Positions 31,475 to 39,772 of a stretch of DNA of 64,000 nt are shown in pieces; positions within the stretch are counted from its first letter, which is position 1, and each line of letters opens with the position of its first letter. Origin of the DNA: an uncultured Gemmiger sp. (GTDB lineage: Bacteria; Bacillota; Clostridia; Oscillospirales; Ruminococcaceae). The notes under the pieces were generated by a model that was not told the DNA's origin, made no database searches, and saw only the letters and a list, made by a program, of their open reading frames with translations. The translations under genes and the position numbers were made by a program. Where the stretch lies: contig CALXHT010000004.1 in the NCBI GenBank assembly GCA_944388215.1, forward strand, positions 1 through 64,000, given 5' to 3'.

Positions 31475-33121
31475 TCAGTCAAAAAAATCGGCACGCATGG
31501 CGTCGTAGGAGGGATATCCCAGCGCGATGTAATTTTCGTCTTCGTACTCCACCTTGCCCTGGTCCAGTACCCGGGACGGCGTCTGGTACTCCGCCTCGTT
31601 CTTGCTGAAGAAGAGGAATACCGGGCCCTCGGGCTTGGCGGTGAAGTGGTCGGCAGTCTGCAGCCACTCGAAGAGGTCGTCGGGGTCGGTCACATCCTCG
31701 CCGGATTTCCAGACCCGGATATCGAAGGCACCGTTGGAGATCTCCACCATGACGTTGGCGTTCCAGAAAGCGGCATACCCTTCGGTATACCCGGCCACCC
31801 GCAGGGCGGTGACTGCTGCCTCCTGCCCGGCCGTCATGTTCTTCGGCCACAGCCGGGTGTAGTAGTCGTTGCCGCACCACAGCAGCAGCGCCGCCATGCC
31901 GCCCAGCAATATGCCGCGCCACAGCCGGCAGCGGGGCAGCCGGTAGAGATAGTCCACCCCCACCGGCATGAGCAGCACCACCACGGGAATGTTGTAGCGT
32001 GTGTAGTAGACCATGTCGGTGAACAGGTACAGCCCTTCGTAGGCCACAAAGGCGAAGAAGGCCAGCAGATAGAAAAGGCGCTCGGGCAGGGTGTACCGCT
32101 CGGGATGGCGGGCCAGCGAAATGTAGGCGCAGATCAGCACCAGCAGTGCCAGAAAGCAGAAGGCATTATAGAGCAGCTGGGTGGAGGTGACATACTCACC
32201 GGTCTGGAAGCCGAAACTTTCCAGCCAGCCAAAGAACAGCTGCTCCAGGCGGGCTGCGTCAAAGCGGGCAAAATGTACGCCCTCCTGGCTGGTGTAGTGG
32301 TACAGATAGCGCAGCACCCGCACATTCAGCAGCCAGCCGGCCATGGTGGCCGCCGCGGCACAGAGGGTGCCGATCAGAAGCCGCCGTTCCGGCACGGCCA
32401 GACCGGGCAGGGTGGCGCCGGCCTGGGGGCGGGAATAGACCAGGCAGAGGAAAAGAACCGCCAGAACAAGGGGCAGGTAGAAGGTGAGCACCTGGCGCAG
32501 TCCGTTCATGCCGATCACAAAGGAAAAAAGAATCTGAAGGATCAGCAGCACAATGCGGGTGCGGCGGCGGTCGCTGCGCATGAAGTGCAAAAGCAGCCCC
32601 AGGCTCAAAAAACTGGCAAACAGATGGGGAGGGTAGCTGACGGTCAGCAGCGTGATGCGGAAATAGACCTCCGACATGGGCATGACCAGCAGTGTGCCGA
32701 CGGCCGGGAACAGATGCCCGATGCCGGCCTGGCGGCAGAAATACCAGCAGGCCCCCAGCATGGCCAGCAGAATGATGGCGGTGCCGATGGTGCGCACCTG
32801 GAGCCAGTTATCCGAGAAAAAGAACAGCGGCGCAAAGACCAGATGGTTGTGAAAGACGCGCAGCTCGGTGGAATAAAACCAGTTGGTGGTCAGCAGGGCG
32901 TGTTCCTTGCGCAGCACATAGCCCAGGAGCAGGTCGCTGCTCATATCGGAATCCAGCAGATAGTACATCCGTCCCTGAATGACCTGCCAGGTGCGGGCGC
33001 AGGCAAACAGCAGGCAGGCCCAGGAAAATACAAGCCAGAGCGTATGCCAGCGCTTCTCCCGGGCAAAGGCACTTCGGAGCAGCGCGGCAGGGGACAGGCT
33101 GCGGGGCAGCAGGGTGTTCAT
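31475..33121 (-). CDS. polytopic membrane protein, probable GT-C-type glycosyltransferase partner of the GT2
   Basis: A 548-residue protein with 10-12 hydrophobic helices. The ATG at 33121 is preceded by AGAGGAGGA. The N-terminal region SWACLLFACARTWQVIQGRMYYLLDSDMSSDLLLGY includes two acids (LDSDMSSD) in the first large outward loop, the position of catalytic acids in GT-C enzymes. The C-terminal about 110 residues are soluble. Together with the GT2 enzyme that makes lipid-linked sugar this forms the common pair used to glycosylate wall polymers or teichoic acids (inference). It has its own TTGCAG/TATAAT promoter. Confidence 0.6.
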   Translation of the reverse strand: MNTLLPRSLSPAALLRSAFAREKRWHTLWLVFSWACLLFACARTWQVIQGRMYYLLDSDMSSDLLLGYVLRKEHALLTTNWFYSTELRVFHNHLVFAPLFFFSDNWLQVRTIGTAIILLAMLGACWYFCRQAGIGHLFPAVGTLLVMPMSEVYFRITLLTVSYPPHLFASFLSLGLLLHFMRSDRRRTRIVLLILQILFSFVIGMNGLRQVLTFYLPLVLAVLFLCLVYSRPQAGATLPGLAVPERRLLIGTLCAAAATMAGWLLNVRVLRYLYHYTSQEGVHFARFDAARLEQLFFGWLESFGFQTGEYVTSTQLLYNAFCFLALLVLICAYISLARHPERYTLPERLFYLLAFFAFVAYEGLYLFTDMVYYTRYNIPVVVLLMPVGVDYLYRLPRCRLWRGILLGGMAALLLWCGNDYYTRLWPKNMTAGQEAAVTALRVAGYTEGYAAFWNANVMVEISNGAFDIRVWKSGEDVTDPDDLFEWLQTADHFTAKPEGPVFLFFSKNEAEYQTPSRVLDQGKVEYEDENYIALGYPSYDAMRADFFD

Positions 33122-33194
33122 AGAATCCTCCTCTTTTCCATTCCGGCTTCGGAATATTGTGGCCGCAAAAACGTCCTGCACCGGAAATGACTTC

Positions 33195-33223
33195 ATTATA
33201 CCATAGGGGCTTACGGGCTGCAA
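33195..33223 (-). promoter_or_regulatory. promoter of the membrane-protein/GT2/flavin reductase operon
   Basis: Minus-strand TTGCAG (plus 33218-33223) and TATAAT (plus 33195-33200) with a 17-bp spacer. A hairpin ATTCCG-GCTT-CGGAAT (33140-33155) lies in the leader. Confidence 0.78.
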
Positions 33224-33916
33224 TCACTGCACCATCTGGCTCAGCCGGTCGGGGGCCAGCAGCTTGAAGCTGCGCCGGAACAGCGCCAGCAGTCCTTCCT
33301 CCTGCATGCGGCTCAGTTCCCGGCACAGGGCGCTGCGGTCGCAGTTGAGATAGGAGGCCAGTTCCGCCCGGGTCAGGGCGGTGTCGAAGGTATCGGCACC
33401 GGCTTCCTCCCGTTGTTCCAGCAGCCAAAGGCAGATGCGTCCGCGCAGACTTTTGCAGCACAGCAGTTCCAGACGGCGGTCCAGCGCAAAATATTTGTCG
33501 CTGATGGTCTGCAGCCAGTTGTGCAGCAGCTGCAGGTGGGCAGGGTGCATGGTGCTGTCGGGGCGCAGCAGCGCCTCGCAGGGGATATACAGCACCAGGC
33601 AGGGGATCGCCGCCGTCACATTGACGGGACTTTTGCTCTGGCCGCCTGCCAGCACATCGGCGAACACGCCGCCCGGGCCCATGTGGGCCATGACCACCGC
33701 GGTACCGTCCGGCATGGGCTTGGCGGCCACGATCTCGCCCTCCAGGACGATGCCCACCTCCCGGGTGGCGTAACCGGCCATGAGCAGCAGTTCTCCCCGG
33801 TCATACCGCCGCACGTAGGGGGCAAAGCTGGCCATCAGGGTATCCAGATCCCGGTCGGGCATGTTGTGAAACAGGCTGGTGCGGCGCAGCACATCGTAAT
33901 AGGGGGTATAGTCCAT
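33224..33916 (-). CDS. Crp/Fnr-family transcriptional regulator
   Basis: A 230-residue regulator. Residues about 20-130 are a cyclic-nucleotide-binding-type beta-roll (YDRGELLLMAGYATREVGIVLEGEI) but the usual cAMP-contact Arg/Ser pair is not clear, so the ligand is probably not cAMP. Residues 150-225 are a Crp-type winged helix (RAELASYLNCDRSALCRELSRMQEEGLL), in which the recognition helix is intact. Several Cys (LLCCKSL) exist but not the spaced set of FNR. It is divergent from an ABC importer, with a palindrome between them that fits autoregulation and activation. Confidence 0.9.
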   Translation of the reverse strand: MDYTPYYDVLRRTSLFHNMPDRDLDTLMASFAPYVRRYDRGELLLMAGYATREVGIVLEGEIVAAKPMPDGTAVVMAHMGPGGVFADVLAGGQSKSPVNVTAAIPCLVLYIPCEALLRPDSTMHPAHLQLLHNWLQTISDKYFALDRRLELLCCKSLRGRICLWLLEQREEAGADTFDTALTRAELASYLNCDRSALCRELSRMQEEGLLALFRRSFKLLAPDRLSQMVQ

Positions 33917-33934
33917 AGGCGGCCTCCCAAATGA

Positions 33935-33952
33935 CTGTTGCCTGGGCAACAG
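33935..33952. promoter_or_regulatory. palindromic Crp/Fnr-type operator between divergent genes
   Basis: CTGTTGCC-TG-GGCAACAG is an 18-bp perfect dyad at 33935-33952. For the plus-strand importer gene the -10 TATAGT is at 33973-33978, so a start near 33985 puts the dyad centre near -41.5, the classical activation position. For the minus-strand regulator (-10 at 33966-33971) the dyad lies just downstream of the start, a repression position. Confidence 0.75.
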
Positions 33953-33965
33953 ACAATTTTTTAAC

Positions 33966-33994
33966 ATTATAGTATAGTGAGGCCGCAAATGCAA
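33966..33994 (-). promoter_or_regulatory. promoter of the Crp/Fnr regulator
   Basis: Minus-strand TTGCAT (plus 33989-33994) and TATAAT (plus 33966-33971) with a 17-bp spacer; it overlaps the importer's -10 region (33968-33978), so the two promoters may compete. Confidence 0.75.
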
Positions 33995-34009
33995 TAAGGA
34001 GGAACTGGC

Positions 34010-35065
34010 ATGATCAATTGTAAGCGTATTTGGGCGGCCATCACTGCGGCGGCCCTGTGTATCTCTCTGGCGGGCTGCGGTGCGGCCTCGTCCTCGTCCG
34101 CAGCTTCTTCCGAGGCTGCCACGGCGGAGTCCGCTCCGGCGTCCTCGGCGGCTGCCCAGGAGGAGGCGGCCAGCCCGGAGACCGCCACGACGGGTCTGCG
34201 CGTGGCCGGACTGAAGGGCCCCACCACCATGGGCCTTGTCAACCTGATGGAAAGCGATGACGGCGCCAACTACACCTTTTCGATGTACGGCTCTGCCGAT
34301 GAGTTCGTATCCAAACTGGTCACGGGCGAGCTGGACGCCGCGGCGGTTCCCGCCAACCTGGCCGCTACCCTCTACCAGAAGACCCAGGGCCAGGTGGAAG
34401 TTGCCTGCGTGAACACGCTGGGCGTTCTCTACATTGTGGAAAACGGCGATACCGTCCAGTCTGTGGCGGACCTGAAGGGCCAGACCATCGTCACCACCGG
34501 CAAGGGTACCACGCCGGAGTACGTGCTGCGCTATGTGCTCAGCCAGAACGGCCTGGACCCCGACGCCGATGTGAACATCGTCTATTGCAGCGAGGCTACC
34601 GAGGCCCTCAGCCAGGTGCAGGCCGGTCAGGCCACCATCGCCATGCTGCCCCAGCCCTTTGTAACCACGGCTCTTTCTCAGGTCGAGGGGCTGCGCGTGG
34701 CGCTGGATATGAACGAGGAGTGGCAGAATGTGGCCGGTTCTCAGCTGGTCACCGGCGTGCTGGTGGTCCGCAAGGAGGCGGTGGAAGCCGATCCCGATGC
34801 CTTTGAGGAGTTCCTGAACGGCTATGCCGCCAGTGTGGAAGCCGCCAACACCGACCTGGAAGGCACCGCAGCCCTCTGCGAGACCTACGGCATCGTGCCT
34901 AAGGCGGCCCTGGCCCAGAAGGCCCTGCCCGAGTGCAACATTGTCTTTGAGCGGGGCGAGCAGATGAAGACCGACCTGGTGAACTACTTCCAGGTCCTCT
35001 ACGACGCCGATCCCAGCAGCGTGGGCGGTGCCATGCCGGCCGACGACTTCTATTATGGTGTCTAA
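34010..35065 (+). CDS. ABC substrate-binding lipoprotein (SsuA/NMT1-like)
   Basis: A 351-residue binding protein. Lipobox SLAGC is at residues 19-23, followed by a Ser/Ala-rich tether (about 24-60). The mature part starts with RVAGLKGPTTMGLVNLME and contains YSADEF-like and LDAAAVPANLAATLYQKTQG regions typical of the NMT1/SsuA/ThiY class, which bind sulfonates, nitrate, pyrimidines or similar small molecules. It heads an operon with permease (overlap 11 nt) and ATPase (overlap 4 nt). AAGGAGGAA precedes the ATG. The ligand is not known. Confidence 0.88.
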   Translation: MINCKRIWAAITAAALCISLAGCGAASSSSAASSEAATAESAPASSAAAQEEAASPETATTGLRVAGLKGPTTMGLVNLMESDDGANYTFSMYGSADEFVSKLVTGELDAAAVPANLAATLYQKTQGQVEVACVNTLGVLYIVENGDTVQSVADLKGQTIVTTGKGTTPEYVLRYVLSQNGLDPDADVNIVYCSEATEALSQVQAGQATIAMLPQPFVTTALSQVEGLRVALDMNEEWQNVAGSQLVTGVLVVRKEAVEADPDAFEEFLNGYAASVEAANTDLEGTAALCETYGIVPKAALAQKALPECNIVFERGEQMKTDLVNYFQVLYDADPSSVGGAMPADDFYYGV

Positions 35066-35816
35066 AACCCGGGAACGCCTGTTGGCCCTTGTGGTCTGGG
35101 TCATCGTCTGGCAGCTGGCTGCCATGACGCTGGGCCATGGGGGGCTGTTCCTGGCCACCCCCCTGCAGACGCTGCAGGCCCTGGGCCTGCTGCTGCCCAC
35201 CCCGGCATTCTGGCAGCGCATCGCCTTCAGCGCGCTGCGCATCGTCGCCGGCTTTGTGCTGGCGGTCGTGGGCGGTCTGGTGCTGGGGGCGGCGGGGGTC
35301 CGCTGGCGCACCGTGCGGGTGTTGGTGGACCCCGTCATGCAGCTGATCCGGGCCATGCCGGTGGCCAGCTTTGTCATTCTGGCACTGCTCTGGGTCAGCG
35401 GCAGCAATCTGTCGGTGGTGGTCAGTTTTACCCATGTGCTGCCGGTGGTCTACGCCGGTGTGGTGGCCGGCATCGCCGACACTGATCCCCAGCTTCTCGA
35501 GATGGCCAGGGTGTACCGCCTGTCCTGGACGGCGCGGCTGCGCTATATCTGGCTGCCGGGCATCTTCCCGTCCTTCTGCGAAAGCTGCATCGCCGCCATG
35601 GGCATGTGCTGGAAAAGCGGTGTCTCGGCGGAGGTCATCGGCCTGCCCGACCACTCGGTGGGGGATGCCCTCTACCGCGCCAAGATCACTCTATCCACGC
35701 CGGATGTCTTTGCCTGGACGCTGGTCATTGTGCTGCTGTCGGCATTGCTGTCGGCGGTGGCGGCACGGCTGCTGCGGGCAGTCAAGAGGCGTCTGTGCGG
35801 GGAGGTGACGGCATGA
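35055..35816 (+). CDS. ABC transporter permease
   Basis: A 253-residue BPD-type permease. The ATG at 35055 lies in the stop-overlap region of the previous gene (ATGGTG), which is the usual coupled start. About six hydrophobic segments are present and the EAA-loop, where it meets the ATPase, is seen as TDPQLLEMARVYRLSWTARLRYIWLPGI with the conserved G. The domain plan matches SsuC/TauC-type permeases. Confidence 0.92.
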   Translation: MVSKTRERLLALVVWVIVWQLAAMTLGHGGLFLATPLQTLQALGLLLPTPAFWQRIAFSALRIVAGFVLAVVGGLVLGAAGVRWRTVRVLVDPVMQLIRAMPVASFVILALLWVSGSNLSVVVSFTHVLPVVYAGVVAGIADTDPQLLEMARVYRLSWTARLRYIWLPGIFPSFCESCIAAMGMCWKSGVSAEVIGLPDHSVGDALYRAKITLSTPDVFAWTLVIVLLSALLSAVAARLLRAVKRRLCGEVTA

Positions 35817-36382
35817 GCATCGTGATACAAGATCTCTGCAAGCGGTTCGGCAGCCGTACGGTGCTGGATCATTTCAGCTGGACGGTGGACCGGCCGATGG
35901 TGCTCATGGGCCCGTCCGGCTGCGGCAAAACCACGCTGCTGCGCATCCTGCTGGGGCTGGAGACCCAGGACAGCGGCACTGTCACGGGGGTGGATACCCC
36001 GGCGGCGGTGTTCCAGGAGGACCGGCTCTGCCCCCAGCTGACGGCCGCGGACAACCTGGTCCTGGCCGGGCACGGCCTGACGCCGCAGGATGCCCGGACC
36101 AAGCTGCGGGCGCTGGGCTTTGCCGGGAGTGATCTGGCATTGCCGGCGGCCCGGCTGTCCGGCGGGCAGAAGCGCCGCGTGGCACTGCTGCGGGCGCTGC
36201 TGTGCCGGGATGCCAGAACGCTGCTGATGGACGAACCGTTCACCGGCATGGACGCCGAGCTGGTGGCCCAGGCGGCCGCCGTCACGGTACGGCTGACGGC
36301 AGACCGCCCTGCGATTCTCGTCACCCACGATGCGGCGGCGGCCGACCTGCTGGGGTGGCCGGTGCGGCATCTGGAGGAATAA
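35813..36382 (+). CDS. ABC transporter ATP-binding protein
   Basis: A 189-residue ATPase, short even for this family (usually near 240), but with all motifs: Walker A GPSGCGKTTLL, Q-loop VFQEDRL, signature LSGGQKRRVALLRAL, Walker B LLMDEPF and switch ILVTHD. Its start ATGA overlaps the permease stop by 4 nt. It powers the importer; a shortened C-terminus after the switch suggests a minimal SsuB/TauB-type subunit. Confidence 0.92.
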   Translation: MSIVIQDLCKRFGSRTVLDHFSWTVDRPMVLMGPSGCGKTTLLRILLGLETQDSGTVTGVDTPAAVFQEDRLCPQLTAADNLVLAGHGLTPQDARTKLRALGFAGSDLALPAARLSGGQKRRVALLRALLCRDARTLLMDEPFTGMDAELVAQAAAVTVRLTADRPAILVTHDAAAADLLGWPVRHLEE

Positions 36383-36390
36383 ACACAACA

Positions 36391-36428
36391 AACGGAGACA
36401 TCCTGTCAGAGGGATGTCTCCGTTTTGT
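36391..36428. terminator. bidirectional terminator between importer operon and hemW
   Basis: Perfect 13-bp stem AACGGAGACATCC (36391-36403) / GGATGTCTCCGTT (36412-36424), T-run on the right and A-rich exit on the left. Confidence 0.88.
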
Positions 36429-36431
36429 CTG

Positions 36432-37502
36432 TCAGATCAGCGCTTCCAGAATGGCGTTCTGCACCACCATCCCGGCGGGGGTAAGCTGCAGGCGGTCGCC
36501 GTCAAACCGGGCGTATCCGCTGGCCACGCAGTGGCGCAAAAATTCCATCTGGGGTTTGGTGAAATGCCCGCCCCACCGGGCGTATTCCGTCAGGTCCAGG
36601 CCGCGGCAGAGCCGCAGCTGCATGAGCAAAAAGTCCTCTCCGTCGCAGATGCCCTCCGCCTGTTCGGTGACGGTGCCGTCGATGAAGCCCTGCACATCGT
36701 CGGGCCAGTAGCTCCGGACGTTTTGCAGGCAGCTGTGGGCGGCCGGGCCCACGCCCCAGTAGTCGCGGCAGTTCCAGTAGAGAAGATTGTGCCGCCCCTC
36801 GTGGCCGGGTATTGCAAAGTTGCTGATCTCATACTGCCGGTAGCCCGCTTCGGCCAGCCGCTCCACCGCATAGAGATAGAAGTCGGCGGATTCATCGGGC
36901 CCCGGCAGACCCTCGGGCGGGAATTTGGCAAAGGCGGTACCCGGCTCGATCTTGAGCAGGTAGGCGGAAATATGGGTACATCCGCCCTCCTGCAAAAGCC
37001 GGAGGGTGGCATCGAACTCGGCGTTGGAATAGTGGGGCAGTGCCAGCATGATGTCGCCGCAGATCTCGGGAAAACCGGCCTCCCGCGCCCAGGCCAGGGC
37101 CTGGGCCGCGGCTGCGGCGGTGTGGGTGCGCCCCAGACGGCGCAGCTGGGCGTCGTCGGCACTCTGCACACCGAAGCTGATCCGGGTCACCCCGGCCGCC
37201 CGGAACCCCTGCAGCGAGGCCGGTGTGACCACGTCGGGGTTGGTCTCGAGGGTGACCTCGGCCCCCGGCAGCGGGTCGGTCGCCCGGATGAGGCTGGAAA
37301 CCTGGGCAGGGGAGAGAAGTCCCGGTGTGCCGCCGCCGAAATACAGCGTGTCGGGACGGCGCCGGTTTTTGGCCAGCTCCCGCAGCAGGGCGTCCACATA
37401 GGACTGGGGCACGCCCCGGGCACCGGGGGCCGAGTAAAAATCACAGTAGCGGCACTTCGCCTTGCAGTAGGGAATATGCAGATAAATACCAAAAGAATCC
37501 AT
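36432..37502 (-). CDS. hemW: radical SAM heme chaperone HemW
   Basis: A 356-residue radical-SAM protein. The CxxxCxxC motif for the 4Fe-4S cluster is CKAKCRYCDF near the N-terminus, and YFGGGTPGLLSP is the AdoMet-binding GGTP motif. The layout and the C-terminal HemN-like domain match HemW, a heme chaperone rather than an oxygen-independent coproporphyrinogen oxidase (no HemN-type motif in the first Cys region: HNxxYW instead HNLLYWNCRDYWGVG is retained). The start MDSFGIYLHIPYCKAKC is preferred because homologues start there; the ribosome site is distant (AGAGGAA). A separate minus-strand unit. Confidence 0.9.
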   Translation of the reverse strand: MDSFGIYLHIPYCKAKCRYCDFYSAPGARGVPQSYVDALLRELAKNRRRPDTLYFGGGTPGLLSPAQVSSLIRATDPLPGAEVTLETNPDVVTPASLQGFRAAGVTRISFGVQSADDAQLRRLGRTHTAAAAAQALAWAREAGFPEICGDIMLALPHYSNAEFDATLRLLQEGGCTHISAYLLKIEPGTAFAKFPPEGLPGPDESADFYLYAVERLAEAGYRQYEISNFAIPGHEGRHNLLYWNCRDYWGVGPAAHSCLQNVRSYWPDDVQGFIDGTVTEQAEGICDGEDFLLMQLRLCRGLDLTEYARWGGHFTKPQMEFLRHCVASGYARFDGDRLQLTPAGMVVQNAILEALI

Positions 37503-37582
37503 TCTTGACTTTTTTCCTCTTCTATAGGATACTGTTAACAGGTAATTCATAAATTTGTGATGGTTTTCACATCTTTTATGGC

Positions 37583-37588
37583 TATAAT
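37583..37588 (+). promoter_or_regulatory. -10 element of the Bax-inhibitor-like gene
   Basis: TATAAT (37583-37588), 27 bp before the ATG at 37615; no good -35 at 17 bp. Confidence 0.5.
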
Positions 37589-37614
37589 ACTGTATTAAGA
37601 AAGGGGAATCAACC

Positions 37615-38331
37615 ATGTACCGTGATTACAATGATATTTCTTATGCGGAAAGCCCGTTCGGCACGCTGAGTCAGTATATGACCAAAACCTTTGCCTGGAT
37701 GTTCGCCGGTCTGCTGGTGACCTTCGCTGTGGGGATCGGCACTGTGACCAGCGGCCTTGTGTGGCTGTTCGCTTCCACCGGTCTGATTTTTGTCACGGCC
37801 ATCGCCGAACTGGCTATGGTCTTTGTGCTTTCAGCCCGGATCACCAAGATCCAGCCCGGCACGGCCACCGGCCTGTTCTTCGGCTATGCCATCCTCAACG
37901 GCATCAACCTGTCCACCATCTTCCTGGTGTATCAGGTGAGCAGCCTGGTGCTGGCTTTCCTGGTGGGCGCCGTCTACTTCGGCGTCATGGCGGTCTATGG
38001 TGCCACCACCCGGCGTGACCTCACCGGCTGGGGCCCGAAACTGTTCGCCGGCCTCATCGCTATGATGGTCTGCTACCTGGTGGGCAGCATCTTCAGCCTG
38101 TTCGGCATGAGCTTCGCCCTGGGCGACCTGGTGCTCTGCGCCATCGGCCTTCTGATCTTCATGGGCCTCACCGCCTATGATACCCAGATGCTCAAGCATC
38201 ACTACGCCTACTTCGGCGGGAATGCCGCCATGCTGCACAAGGCATCCATCATCGGGGCGCTGAACCTCTACCTGGATTTCATCAACATCTTCCTGTATAT
38301 CCTGCGCATGGTCGGCCGCCGCAACGACTGA
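37615..38331 (+). CDS. Bax inhibitor-1 / YccA-family membrane protein
   Basis: A 238-residue protein with seven membrane helices, the BI-1 family layout. Family signatures are visible: the N-terminal FAWMFAGLLVTF, the GINLSTIFLVYQ segment, and the C-terminal TAYDTQMLKHHYAYFGGN that contributes the conserved Asp pair near the pore. In the Bacillus YetJ structure this family acts as a pH-sensitive Ca2+ leak channel. Monocistronic, ends at a terminator before the pheS T-box. Confidence 0.9.
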   Translation: MYRDYNDISYAESPFGTLSQYMTKTFAWMFAGLLVTFAVGIGTVTSGLVWLFASTGLIFVTAIAELAMVFVLSARITKIQPGTATGLFFGYAILNGINLSTIFLVYQVSSLVLAFLVGAVYFGVMAVYGATTRRDLTGWGPKLFAGLIAMMVCYLVGSIFSLFGMSFALGDLVLCAIGLLIFMGLTAYDTQMLKHHYAYFGGNAAMLHKASIIGALNLYLDFINIFLYILRMVGRRND

Positions 38332-38344
38332 TCTGCCAGAGGGG

Positions 38345-38370
38345 GGAGGGCCTGCGGACCCTCCTTTTTT
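38345..38370 (+). terminator. terminator after the Bax-inhibitor-like gene
   Basis: Stem GGAGGG (38345-38350) / CCCTCC (38359-38364) with an 8-nt loop, then six T. Confidence 0.7.
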
Positions 38371-38384
38371 GCGTCATGCCAGCC

Positions 38385-38413
38385 TTGACAAATGCCTGCG
38401 GGCTGACTATACT
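38385..38413 (+). promoter_or_regulatory. pheST promoter
   Basis: TTGACA (38385-38390) and TATACT (38408-38413) with a 17-bp spacer, just before the T-box leader. Confidence 0.9.
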
Positions 38414-38429
38414 AATATTCGTATTGAAA

Positions 38430-38702
38430 AAACGCGATGACGGAGAAAGTACGCGCGGGGCCTTTGGGTCAGAGAGGGCGGTCATCGGCTGCAAGCCGCC
38501 TGCAAAGAAGCCGCGCCGAAGTTCCCTCCCGAGCGGTGCGCGGGAAAGGCCGGCGAAAGCCGGCCCGGTAGTGTGCAACGGTCCTGCACCGTTACCGGCA
38601 GACAAAGAGTGCCGCATCTTCGGGTGCGGAACACGGGTGGTACCGCGGAGTTTTTACAAGGCTTCGTCCCTGAGCAAACCCAGGGACGAGGCCTTTTTGT
38701 TT
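38430..38702 (+). promoter_or_regulatory. T-box leader specific for tRNA-Phe
   Basis: The leader shows the T-box parts in order: GCGATGACGGAGAAAGTA at the base of stem I, the nested stem I hairpin, a specifier triplet TTC (38522-38524) after GAAG on the 3' side, and the conserved T-box GGGTGGTACCGCGG (38635-38648). A 15-bp terminator stem (38658-38672 with 38681-38695) plus T-run (38694-38698) follows. The specifier reads a Phe codon and the gene downstream is pheS, which agree. Uncharged tRNA-Phe would stabilise the antiterminator. Confidence 0.95.
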
Positions 38703-38733
38703 TGCCCCGCCCCGTACAGAGCAGAGGTGTACT

Positions 38734-39756
38734 ATGGAAGAAAAAATCAAGGAATTGCGCGCTGCCATCGAGCAGGCGGGCGCGGCCGTCACCAATGAGG
38801 CGGAGCTGTCGGCGTTCTGGCAGAAATTTCTGAGCAAGAACGGCGCGGTGGCAGGGCTCACCAAGTCGCTGCGGGATGTGCCCAAAGAGGACCGTCCGGC
38901 CATGGGCAAGACCATCAACGAGTTCAAGAACTGGGCGGAGGCGCAGTATCAGGCACTGTCGGCCCAGGTGGAAAAGGCCGCGCTGGCAGCCCGCAACGCC
39001 GCCGAGACGGTGGATATCACGCTGCCCGCCAAGACCCGCACCACCGGCAACCTGCATCCCATCACCCTCGTCAAGAACGAGATCGTGGATGTCTTTGCCG
39101 GCATGGGCTTTGAAATCTTCGAAGGCCCCGAGATCGAGGACGACGACCACAACTTCACCCGCCTGAACGTGCCGAAGAACCATCCGGCCCGTGACATGCA
39201 GGATACCTTCTATGTGGCGGAGGACATCGTGCTGCGCACCCAGACCAGCGGCGGCCAGATCCGTGTCATGGACAAGGAAAAGCCGCCCATCAAGGTGCTG
39301 GTGCCGGGCCGCGTCTTCCGTTCCGACTCGGACGCCACCCACAGCCCCATGTTCCATCAGATGGAGGGTCTTGTGGTGGATAAGGGCATCACGCTGTGCG
39401 ATCTGCAGGGCATGCTGGACAAGTTCGTCCAGGCCCTCTTCGGCCCCGAGGTGAAGACCCGTCTGCGCCCGTCCTACTTCCCCTTCACCGAACCCAGCGT
39501 CGAAGTGGACGTTTCCTGCTTCGAGTGCGGCGGCAAGGGCTGCTCGCTGTGCAAGCACACCGGCTGGATCGAGGTCCTGGGTGCCGGCGTGGTGCACCAC
39601 AGCGTGCTGGAAAACTGCGGCATTGACCCGAAGGTCTATTCCGGCTTTGCGTTCGGCATCGGCATCGAGCGGATCGCCATGCTCAAGTACGGCATCAACA
39701 ACATCGGACTGATGTTCGAAAACGATCTGCGGTTCCTGAAGCAGTTCGAGGATTGA
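38734..39756 (+). CDS. pheS: phenylalanine-tRNA ligase alpha subunit
   Basis: A 340-residue class II synthetase subunit carrying the active site. Motif 2 ([25 protein letters not shown]) and motif 3 ([18 protein letters not shown]) are complete, and an N-terminal coiled-coil of about 85 residues is present. It works as an alpha2-beta2 enzyme with PheT. Control is by the T-box leader. Length is normal for bacterial PheS. Confidence 0.98.
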   Translation: MEEKIKELRAAIEQAGAAVTNEAELSAFWQKFLSKNGAVAGLTKSLRDVPKEDRPAMGKTINEFKNWAEAQYQALSAQVEKAALAARNAAETVDITLPAKTRTTGNLHPITLVKNEIVDVFAGMGFEIFEGPEIEDDDHNFTRLNVPKNHPARDMQDTFYVAEDIVLRTQTSGGQIRVMDKEKPPIKVLVPGRVFRSDSDATHSPMFHQMEGLVVDKGITLCDLQGMLDKFVQALFGPEVKTRLRPSYFPFTEPSVEVDVSCFECGGKGCSLCKHTGWIEVLGAGVVHHSVLENCGIDPKVYSGFAFGIGIERIAMLKYGINNIGLMFENDLRFLKQFED

Positions 39757-39772
39757 GAGGGGGAAGTCTGGA

